Shown piece by piece: positions 1 to 5,180 of a stretch of DNA of 16,441 nucleotides (the first letter of the stretch is position 1; each line of letters opens with the position of its first letter). The notes beneath the pieces are model-generated. The model saw nothing but the letters and a program-made list of their open reading frames with translations, was not told where the DNA came from and did no database searches. The stretch spans positions 1 through 16,441 of the forward strand of contig DMES01000034.1 in the NCBI GenBank assembly GCA_003450815.1, in the 5' to 3' direction. Both the position numbers and the translations under genes were made by a program. The stretch comes from Elusimicrobiota bacterium (lineage in GTDB: Bacteria > Elusimicrobiota > Elusimicrobia > Elusimicrobiales > UBA9959).

Positions 1-20
1 GCCTTAAGTTAGTGCCATTC

Positions 21-57
21 GGGTCAGCCACCATTTTTGTTAAATGGTAGCTGACCC
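21..57. repeat. REP-like palindrome, left copy
   Basis: A 16-bp arm at 21-36 (GGGTCAGCCACCATTT) pairs with 42-57 around a 5-nt loop, with a single mismatch (C29 against A49, a G-U pair in minus-strand RNA). It lies 14 bp past the stop codon of the FN3 protein gene. A short T run follows on the plus strand but not on the minus strand, so it is a poor intrinsic terminator for that gene. The core GGTCAGCCACCATT recurs in the palindrome at 3261-3310. Confidence 0.8.
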
Positions 58-71
58 CTTTTCCCTTGTAA

Positions 72-2477
72 TCAGAACAGATTAGTGCCGTTGGGCTGAT
101 ATTTATAACTTATCAGCATTGGGCTGACACCGGTTATTTCAAACGCCGCGTAGGTGGCGTTCGGCAGGTATACGGCATAACAGTCTCCGGTTACGGCAGA
201 GCCGGTAGGGCCTGCCGGAGATGTATATCCGGTTGTATCCACGCTCGCAATATTGGATATGCCGGTACAGCCGGGTATTATTTTGTACATAACCTCACCT
301 GCGCCGAAACCTGTTGGCCGGAAATTTATTGTATCAGGCGGGCCGTTGCGCATATCGGGGTTTGAGGCAGCCGCCAGTACCTGCCCGGTTTCAAAAAATA
401 TGCCAAACCCGGGGGCTATTGTTATGTTGCCGGAGGGCACTACAGAGGAGGCTGCTGAAGATTGTGCCGAGCAGTTGCCGGCGGCATCACAAGCGCTGAC
501 GGTATAGGAATAAGTGGTAGAGGGCGTAAGACCGGTATCGCTATAAGCGGTACCGGTCGGAGTGGCTATGGGCGTGCCGCCGCCGTTACGGTATATTTTG
601 TAGCTTGTCACCCCGATATTATCGTAGGACGCGGCCCAACTGAGGTTAATCTGATTACTGCTCACGGCCACAGCCGCAAGGTTAGTGGGCACAGAAGGCG
701 CCTGTGCGTCCGTGGTGGTCCAGCTGCAGCGGAATCCGAAATCAACGGTAGAGTCGGACATGTTGGAATTCGAGTATAAGGCGAACACCCCGGCAAGCGC
801 GCCGTGGGTCCAGTTACCGCCACGAACCACCGCTTTGTTTGTTGCCCCGCCCCAATAACTTCCCACTCCATAACTGCCGGTCCAACCGCTGTTCGAGGGA
901 CCAAGAACAGGACGCTCCTGGCTTAAATCTGGGGATGCCGCACTATTCCATTCGTACCAGGTGGTAACATCAAAAGTAACCCCGCCCGGTGTGCCCAGCG
1001 TGCCGCTGGCACCGGCTCCATAAATCCATTCCCAAACATTCCCTGACCAATCCCATAGTTCTCCGCCATTGGATAAGACCAGCTTGGCCTTAAGAATCCT
1101 GTCGGCCGAGGGAGCAACACCATAATCGGCTGCAGCGCCTATGCTATAACTTGCGCTGTCACCTATACCCACATTACCACGCTTTAACCCGCCGCCTCCC
1201 GATACCAGGCTGCCGATCGTTCCATCAGCCCAGTTGACGGCTTGAGCTTCAATATCTCTGTTGATAGTCTGCGCTTCCGGTATGGTAAGCAGGTGATAAC
1301 CCGACCCGAGAGCGGAGCATGCCGCTACCGCAGCCGTCTGGTCAATGTATACCCAGGGAGTCACGGCCGCCTGTGAGGTTGCCATGCCACCCACATTTTT
1401 TGCTTCATATTTCATCACATAAAAATTGCTGGTTCCCAGCGCTGCGCTTCCAATAACAAGCACCCATTCTCCTCCGGCAACCGGCGGCGGCTGGGTTGTG
1501 TCGGAGGCCACAGAAGACTGTGCCGAGCAGTTGCCTGCGGCGTCGCAAGCGCTGACCGTGTAGGAATAAGCGGTTGAAGCTGTCAGGCCGGTATTGCTGT
1601 AAGTGGTGCCGGTAGGCGTGGCTATAGGCGTAGCATTGCCATCACGGAATATCTTGTAGCTTGTTACCCCAACATCGTCGGCAGACGCGGTCCAGCTTAG
1701 ATTAATCTGGCTGCTGCTTACTGCCACAGCCGTAAGGTTTGTGGGCACAGTAGGGGCCTGTGTGTCCGGGGTTGTGGTGCTGACCGCCGGGCTCTGCGCC
1801 GAGCAGTTGCCTGCGCCGTCACAGGCGCTTACCGTGTAAGAATAAGCGGTTACAGCCACAAGGCCGGTGTTACTGTAGGTGGTGCCGGTTGGAGTGGCTA
1901 TTGGTGTACCGACACCGTCACGGTATATCCTATAGCTTGTTACTGCGATATTGTCGGTAGAGACGGTCCAGCTGAGGTTGATCTGGCAGCTGCTGACTGC
2001 CACAGCAGTTAAGTTTGTTGGCACGGTGGGGGCCTGTGTGTCTGGAGGCGCGGAGGTTGTGGCGTTGGCCGCCGCACTCCGGGCTGAGCAGTTGCCTGCG
2101 CCGTCGCAAGCGCTGATAGTGTACGAATAAGTGGTAGAGGCGGCAAGACCGGTATCGCTGTAGGTTGTGCCTGTTGGCGCAGCTATGGGCGTAGCGCCGC
2201 CGTCACGATAAATTTTATAGCTTGTTACCGCGATATCATCGGTAGAGGCGGTCCAGCTTAGGTTAATCTGGCAGCTGCTCACGGCCACAGCCGTGAGGTT
2301 TGATGGCACGGTAGGCGTCTGTGCTATTAGCAGCAAGGCCGCATTTCTCCGGGTCAATTTTTCATCCAGCTTGGCCATTTGCTTTTTCACCGCTCCCGGC
2401 AAACCCGTGCTTAAACCGGCATAAGAAATGAATGCGAAACTAAAACTTATCAATAGAAAAAGAGTTGTTTTTCTCAT
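72..2477 (-). CDS. secreted FN3-repeat protein with FGE-sulfatase/C-type-lectin-like domain, possible DGR variable protein
   Basis: 801 residues. Residues 1-20 are a Sec signal peptide (MRKTT then a hydrophobic stretch). Three near-identical fibronectin type III domains follow at about 57-142, 149-236 and 242-328, each opening TVPxNLTAVAVSS and closing SACDxAGNCSAxS. Residues 335-586 form an FGE-sulfatase (SUMF1-like) domain, with ELWDWSGNVWEW at 473-484, VVRGGNW at 550-556 and GFRC at 581-584. A fourth FN3 domain (about 593-678) and a C-terminal region I do not recognise (681-801) follow. I do not see the catalytic cysteine arrangement of true formylglycine-generating enzymes, so a binding or adhesion role is more likely. 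Residues 546-584 resemble DGR variable regions of the RGGNW...AGVFAL...GFRC type. The start has an AAGGCGG Shine-Dalgarno-like sequence, and only 9 nt separate it from the upstream secreted-protein gene, so the two are probably cotranscribed. Secretion and domains are well supported; function is inferred. Confidence 0.9.
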   Translation of the reverse strand: MRKTTLFLLISFSFAFISYAGLSTGLPGAVKKQMAKLDEKLTRRNAALLLIAQTPTVPSNLTAVAVSSCQINLSWTASTDDIAVTSYKIYRDGGATPIAAPTGTTYSDTGLAASTTYSYTISACDGAGNCSARSAAANATTSAPPDTQAPTVPTNLTAVAVSSCQINLSWTVSTDNIAVTSYRIYRDGVGTPIATPTGTTYSNTGLVAVTAYSYTVSACDGAGNCSAQSPAVSTTTPDTQAPTVPTNLTAVAVSSSQINLSWTASADDVGVTSYKIFRDGNATPIATPTGTTYSNTGLTASTAYSYTVSACDAAGNCSAQSSVASDTTQPPPVAGGEWVLVIGSAALGTSNFYVMKYEAKNVGGMATSQAAVTPWVYIDQTAAVAACSALGSGYHLLTIPEAQTINRDIEAQAVNWADGTIGSLVSGGGGLKRGNVGIGDSASYSIGAAADYGVAPSADRILKAKLVLSNGGELWDWSGNVWEWIYGAGASGTLGTPGGVTFDVTTWYEWNSAASPDLSQERPVLGPSNSGWTGSYGVGSYWGGATNKAVVRGGNWTHGALAGVFALYSNSNMSDSTVDFGFRCSWTTTDAQAPSVPTNLAAVAVSSNQINLSWAASYDNIGVTSYKIYRNGGGTPIATPTGTAYSDTGLTPSTTYSYTVSACDAAGNCSAQSSAASSVVPSGNITIAPGFGIFFETGQVLAAASNPDMRNGPPDTINFRPTGFGAGEVMYKIIPGCTGISNIASVDTTGYTSPAGPTGSAVTGDCYAVYLPNATYAAFEITGVSPMLISYKYQPNGTNLF
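726..881 (-). other. candidate DGR variable region within the FGE/CLec domain
   Basis: Residues 533-584 of the FN3/FGE protein. The framework AVVRGGNW-x-x-GA-x-AGVFAL...GFRC is that of DGR target proteins. At slots that are usually Asn (AAC/AAT) in unmutated templates the codons are ACC, CAC, CTT, TAC, TCC, GAC, ACC, GTT and GAT, all reachable from AAC or AAT by changing adenines only. No template repeat or reverse transcriptase gene was found in the window. It could also be an ordinary diverged FGE-like domain. Confidence 0.5.
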
Positions 2478-2486
2478 GGGTCCGCC

Positions 2487-3020
2487 TTATTTGAAATAGA
2501 AATTAACGCCGAAATTTATTACGAACTCCAAACCGTTCTGCTTGAGGGACGAGTCGCTGTCTTTTAACATTATGTAAAACGGCCCGGCATCGGTCTGGAC
2601 CGACAGGCGCTTGGACAAAAAGTATTCCACCCCTCCAACTCCGCCGACCGTAGTACCGCTGCCTTTGCTTAATTGGCCTTTAAACGATATGTAATCCCCC
2701 TCAACGCAAAGGAAAGGGCGTAGCCGTGCATTTTTAAAACCTAAAATTGGAGGATAATAATACAGCCGCGCGCCCCCGGTCATAATTTTATCCACATATT
2801 GTCCTCTTAGCTCGGCGGCAAAGCTATCCGAAAGGAATAATTTCAAACTACCGCCGGGATAATTTATGCCCAGCGCGGTAGAGCGTCCAACCGTTTCCCA
2901 GTCGGCGGCTGCGGCAGGTTCGCTTACCGGTAATGATACAAGCGCGATCAGGAAGATAAGGCAAGCTGCCGGAACGCATCTCATGACTAAGGCGCGAATT
3001 TTTATTTCACAATTTATCAT
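2487..3020 (-). CDS. small secreted protein, predicted outer-membrane beta-barrel
   Basis: 177 residues. The N-terminus has a charged stretch, then a hydrophobic segment at about 17-34 and an AAAA-type cleavage region near 37-40, which fits a Sec signal peptide. The mature part alternates polar and hydrophobic residues in short strands (for example AELRGQYV, GARLYYYPP, RPFLCVEGDY) with Gly-rich turns. It ends FGVNFYFK, the aromatic-terminated last strand typical of small outer-membrane barrels. An AGGAGG Shine-Dalgarno sits 4 nt before the ATG and supports this start; ATG codon 13 is an alternative. The gene is directly upstream of the large FN3 protein gene (9-nt gap), suggesting paired export or surface function. 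No specific family was recognised; barrel topology is inferred from strand pattern and the terminal residues. Confidence 0.75.
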   Translation of the reverse strand: MINCEIKIRALVMRCVPAACLIFLIALVSLPVSEPAAAADWETVGRSTALGINYPGGSLKLFLSDSFAAELRGQYVDKIMTGGARLYYYPPILGFKNARLRPFLCVEGDYISFKGQLSKGSGTTVGGVGGVEYFLSKRLSVQTDAGPFYIMLKDSDSSLKQNGLEFVINFGVNFYFK

Positions 3021-3260
3021 CTATCCTCCTGGGAATAATAGCACCAGCCCCGAAAATAGTACCGCTTTTCAGGCTGATTTAACGTGGTATAAAAAAGAAA
3101 TAAAACAATTCCTGTAGGAAGGGTAATTAAGAGGCAGCAGGATTGGAACTCAAATACACAACCTCTACATAGATAGTACTATATAATTGTGTTCTTACCT
3201 ATTCAGCTTTGGCTTATCACATTGCCAAGTGATTATATCTCCAAATGGAATAGAAACGCA
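3021..3260. other. intergenic region without a recognised gene
   Basis: About 240 bp between the barrel gene start and the right-hand palindrome. It is AT-rich and should hold the minus-strand promoter of the two-gene island, but I see no convincing -35/-10 pair. It also has a short palindrome ATAGTACTAT at 3173-3182 and a stretch near 3130-3160 vaguely like a tRNA 3' end (rejected below). Confidence 0.5.
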
Positions 3261-3310
3261 GAAATGTGGTCAGCCACCATTGTTTGATAAATGGTGGCTG
3301 ACCACATTTC
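3261..3310. repeat. REP-like palindrome, right copy, 21-bp perfect arms
   Basis: Arm 3261-3281 (GAAATGTGGTCAGCCACCATT) is perfectly complementary to 3290-3310 around an 8-nt loop. Its inner part matches the palindrome at 21-57. No U-tract follows on either strand. With the left copy it brackets the two secreted-protein genes. It resembles the palindromic units mobilised by Y1/REP-associated transposases, but no transposase gene is present here. Confidence 0.85.
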
Positions 3311-3323
3311 TCCGGCATTATTT

Positions 3324-3364
3324 ATAAATTCAAAAGCCGCCTTTCTAGCGGCTTTTGAATTTAT
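3324..3364 (-). terminator. intrinsic terminator after tRNA-Gln
   Basis: A 17-bp perfect inverted repeat (3324-3340 with 3348-3364, 7-nt loop). In the minus-strand transcript it reads AAAAGCCGC-loop-GCGGCTTTT followed by a U/A-rich tail, starting 1 nt past the tRNA discriminator base. The flanking A and T runs would also allow plus-strand termination. It closes the long minus-strand gene run. Confidence 0.85.
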
Positions 3365-3365
3365 G

Positions 3366-3436
3366 CTCCCGGGCATGGATTCGAACCATGAATACCGCCT
3401 TCAAAGGGCGCTGTGTTACCATTACACCACCCGGGA
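3366..3436 (-). tRNA. tRNA-Gln (anticodon UUG)
   Basis: 71 nt. Acceptor stem TCCCGGG (3436-3430) pairs with CCCGGGA (3373-3367). The D arm is GTGT-AATGGTA-ACAC. The anticodon stem GCGCC/GGCGG carries loop CTTTGAA with anticodon TTG, and the T arm CATGG-TTCGAAT-CCATG is perfect. The discriminator is G, as usual for tRNA-Gln. The sequence continues CAT, so CCA is not fully encoded. It lies 36 nt downstream of spoVG on the same strand and is probably cotranscribed and processed. Confidence 0.95.
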
Positions 3437-3472
3437 ATATTTATCCGTAAATTGCCGCAATTTTCGGGGTTT

Positions 3473-3799
3473 CTAATGGGCGACGCCATCGGCCCGCTGC
3501 GCACCCGCGGCAGACTGACGGTTTTCGTCAGCTGAAACGCCAACCTTCGCCATCTCTTCCTTGTAGGCCTTGAGGATTATTGTCTCAAGCTTATTGCGGA
3601 ATTCATTATCGATCGGATGGGCTATGTCTTTGTAAGTGCCGTCCTTGATCTTTCTTGAAGGCATGCAGACTATCAGCCCGTTGTTTCCGTTTACCACTTT
3701 CATGTTATGAACCACGAAAGCGCCGTCAAAAGTGACGGTGGCAAATGCCTTGAGCCGCGCCTCATTACGCAGGTGTATCCTTATCTCTGTGACTTCCAT
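3473..3799 (-). CDS. spoVG: SpoVG-family RNA/DNA-binding regulator
   Basis: 108 residues. The N-terminal about 85 residues match SpoVG: MEVTEIRIHLRNEARLKAFATVTFDGAFVVHNMKV, then GLIVCMPSRKIKDGTYKDIAHPI. The tail (about 86-108) is Ala/Gly-rich and variable, as in other family members. SpoVG proteins bind nucleic acid and modulate gene expression in many non-sporulating bacteria, so the name does not imply sporulation. ispE lies directly upstream, a linkage also seen around ispE and spoVG in Bacillus. The ATG is preceded by an unusual G8 tract (AAAGGGGGGGGAAAGT) acting as Shine-Dalgarno. The 353-bp gap to ispE is filled with two copies of a structured repeat, so the leader may be post-transcriptionally controlled. 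Confidence 0.95.
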   Translation of the reverse strand: MEVTEIRIHLRNEARLKAFATVTFDGAFVVHNMKVVNGNNGLIVCMPSRKIKDGTYKDIAHPIDNEFRNKLETIILKAYKEEMAKVGVSADENRQSAAGAQRADGVAH

Positions 3800-3816
3800 A
3801 CTTTCCCCCCCCTTTG

Positions 3817-3941
3817 TCGCACCCCGCCCGCACTGACCTATGGGCGTGCCGTAACAAGGGCTATGCCCTACAGACGGCCTACACAGCGTGCGGGGCGATT
3901 AACGCCGGCCTTTAAGCGGTAGCGGCCGGTGCTCCACAAGG
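3817..3941 (-). repeat. structured repeat element, copy A (spoVG leader)
   Basis: The 101-bp core at 3817-3917 is about 97% identical (3 differences) to copy B at 4040-4140. Beyond the core, 3918-3941 matches copy C at 16252-16334 (GAGCACCGGCCG, CTTGTGG). On the minus strand it ends GTGCGGGCGGGGTGCGACAA directly before the spoVG ribosome-binding G tract. An internal module holds AGGGC/GCCCT within CCGT/ACGG arms, and CCCGCAC can pair with GTGCGGG across the module. It matches no RNA family I recognise. Confidence 0.8.
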
Positions 3942-3961
3942 GGAAAACCCAGGTTTTCCCC
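3940..3961. repeat. 10-bp perfect palindrome adjoining repeat copy A
   Basis: GGGGAAAACC (3940-3949) and GGTTTTCCCC (3952-3961) pair around a 2-nt centre. It sits where copy C has a different palindrome (16231-16258), so the element seems to carry exchangeable hairpins at this end. Confidence 0.75.
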
Positions 3962-3972
3962 ATTACCTCGTC

Positions 3973-4009
3973 GCCGTCGGCCAACTCGCTTCGCGAGGGC
4001 CAGGACGGC
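3973..4009. repeat. imperfect long hairpin in the spoVG leader
   Basis: GCCGTC/GACGGC, GGCC/GGCC and CTCGC/GCGAG form three stacked stems around a TTC loop, with AA and AG internal mismatches. It lies between repeat copies A and B in the ispE-spoVG gap. No U-tract follows on the minus strand, so it is not an ordinary terminator. Confidence 0.65.
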
Positions 4010-4039
4010 TGAACCCCTTTCCTTTAAGGTGATTCCTTA

Positions 4040-4140
4040 TCGCACCCCGCCCGCACTAACCTATGGGCGTGCCGTAACAAGGGCTATGCCCTACAGACGG
4101 CCTGCACAGCGCGCGGGGCGATTAACGCCGGCCTTTAAGC
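4040..4140 (-). repeat. structured repeat element, copy B
   Basis: 101 bp, differing from copy A at three positions, same orientation, 223 bp further upstream of spoVG. It begins 12 bp after the ispE stop codon and lacks the extra flank that copies A and C share. One difference (CAC to CGC in the pairing segment) turns an A-U into a G-U and so keeps the proposed stem. Confidence 0.85.
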
Positions 4141-4152
4141 TTCCTGAAAATT

Positions 4153-5046
4153 TTAGCAAAAATTTGATAAAAAAACTCTGTAACCACGGCGTTTGGAGAG
4201 CAAGGCCGCCATTTTCCGCGCCGCCGGCCTGTTCCATACCAAAGCGAACACTACTGCGCCGGAACCGGACATCAAAACCGCTTCAGTTCCAAGGGCAAGC
4301 AGATTTTTTTTGGCCCCCGCCACTTTTTTATGCACTGGTAACACCGGGGTTTCCAGGCGGTTAAACAGCAGCGCGGAAGCGGATGCGGTAAAACACCCCT
4401 TTTCAAGCAGTTTGGCTAACTTGTTACAATCTTTTAATTTCGCGTTTATTTCACTCGCAGCCCCCAACTTAAGGCGGGCATAAACCTCTTTGGTGTAAAC
4501 CGGCTCGCCCGGATAAACCAGCAAAACCTGCGGAAGGCTGCCGCGCGCCTTCAGCGGACTCAAAATTTCGCCTCGGCCGCGGCCAAGGGCGAAAGTTTTG
4601 CCCAAAAAGAAAAACGGCACATCAGAGCCCAGTTCCAAGGCCAGACGGCAAAGTGTTTTTAAACTTTTCTTCAGGCTAATGCCGTAAAGGCGCCTTAAGC
4701 CCTGAAGCGCGGCAGCCGCGTCTGAGGAGCCTCCGCCAAGGCCCGCGCCCACCGGCACGCGCTTGCGCAGGGTTATTTTAACGGCTGGTTTAATGTCGAA
4801 AGCCGCAAAAAACTTCTCAGCAGCCTTATAAACTATATTATCGGCCGGATTGGAGAGCTTGAGGTTTGAACTGTTCGCAAGCTTAAGCGTTATGCCTGGC
4901 TTTTTTGTTTTTTCAAGGCGCAGACGGTCGCAAAGGCTGACCCTCGCAAAAAGCGTGGCAAGCTCATGGTAGCCATCTCCGCGCCTGGCCGTTACTTCCA
5001 GAAAAAGATTGATTTTCGCGTATGCGTTTATTTCAATACAGTGCAT
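4153..5046 (-). CDS. ispE: 4-diphosphocytidyl-2-C-methyl-D-erythritol kinase
   Basis: 297 residues from the ATG at 5046. IspE phosphorylates CDP-methylerythritol in the MEP isoprenoid pathway. It is a GHMP kinase: INAYAKINLFLEV at the N-terminus (Lys11), the glycine-rich ATP loop PVGAGLGGGSSDAA at 98-111, GSDVPFF with the catalytic-type Asp142, and the C-terminal MSGSGA motif. Length is a little above the usual 280-290. An upstream in-frame TTG at 5052 adds only two residues, so I prefer the ATG. No Shine-Dalgarno is visible: the 40 nt upstream are a heptad repeat array. spoVG follows on the same strand after a repeat-filled gap. Confidence 0.95.
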   Translation of the reverse strand: MHCIEINAYAKINLFLEVTARRGDGYHELATLFARVSLCDRLRLEKTKKPGITLKLANSSNLKLSNPADNIVYKAAEKFFAAFDIKPAVKITLRKRVPVGAGLGGGSSDAAAALQGLRRLYGISLKKSLKTLCRLALELGSDVPFFFLGKTFALGRGRGEILSPLKARGSLPQVLLVYPGEPVYTKEVYARLKLGAASEINAKLKDCNKLAKLLEKGCFTASASALLFNRLETPVLPVHKKVAGAKKNLLALGTEAVLMSGSGAVVFALVWNRPAARKMAALLSKRRGYRVFLSNFC

Positions 5047-5057
5047 AATCAAAGCAA

Positions 5058-5088
5058 GTCACAAGACACAGGTCACAAGTCACAAGTA
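5058..5088. repeat. 7-bp tandem repeat array (GTCACAA family), ispE leader
   Basis: Four heptads GTCACAA, GACACAG, GTCACAA, GTCACAA plus a partial one. It ends 11 bp from the ispE ATG. It is inverted relative to the array at 5144-5178, with a 55-bp spacer between them. Confidence 0.9.
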
Positions 5089-5143
5089 CTAAATGATGGA
5101 TATATCAAAACTCAAAACCTGCCCTTCCATTAATTTTTCATGC

Positions 5144-5178
5144 TGTTACTTGTGACCTGTGACTTGTGTCTTGAGACT
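5144..5178. repeat. 7-bp tandem repeat array (TGTGACC family), after the TPR gene
   Basis: Five heptads TGTTACT, TGTGACC, TGTGACT, TGTGTCT, TGAGACT, ending 2 bp from the TPR gene stop codon. It is the inverted partner of 5058-5088; the two arms could fold into a long imperfect hairpin in the TPR-ispE transcript. Confidence 0.9.
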
Positions 5179-5180
5179 TC

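Noticed and set aside
3130..3165. tRNA 3'-end-like stretch on the minus strand (GAGTTCCAATCCTGCTGCCTCT-like), considered as an attachment-site remnant
   Set aside because: The T stem does not pair, the T loop is non-canonical, no matching 5' half exists, and there is no integrase nearby.
3182..3187. TATAAT on the plus strand
   Set aside because: No -35 at suitable spacing and no plus-strand gene downstream; the region is AT-rich, so chance is likely.
5047..5052. TTG start for ispE at 5052
   Set aside because: It adds only two residues, has no Shine-Dalgarno, and an ATG lies immediately downstream.
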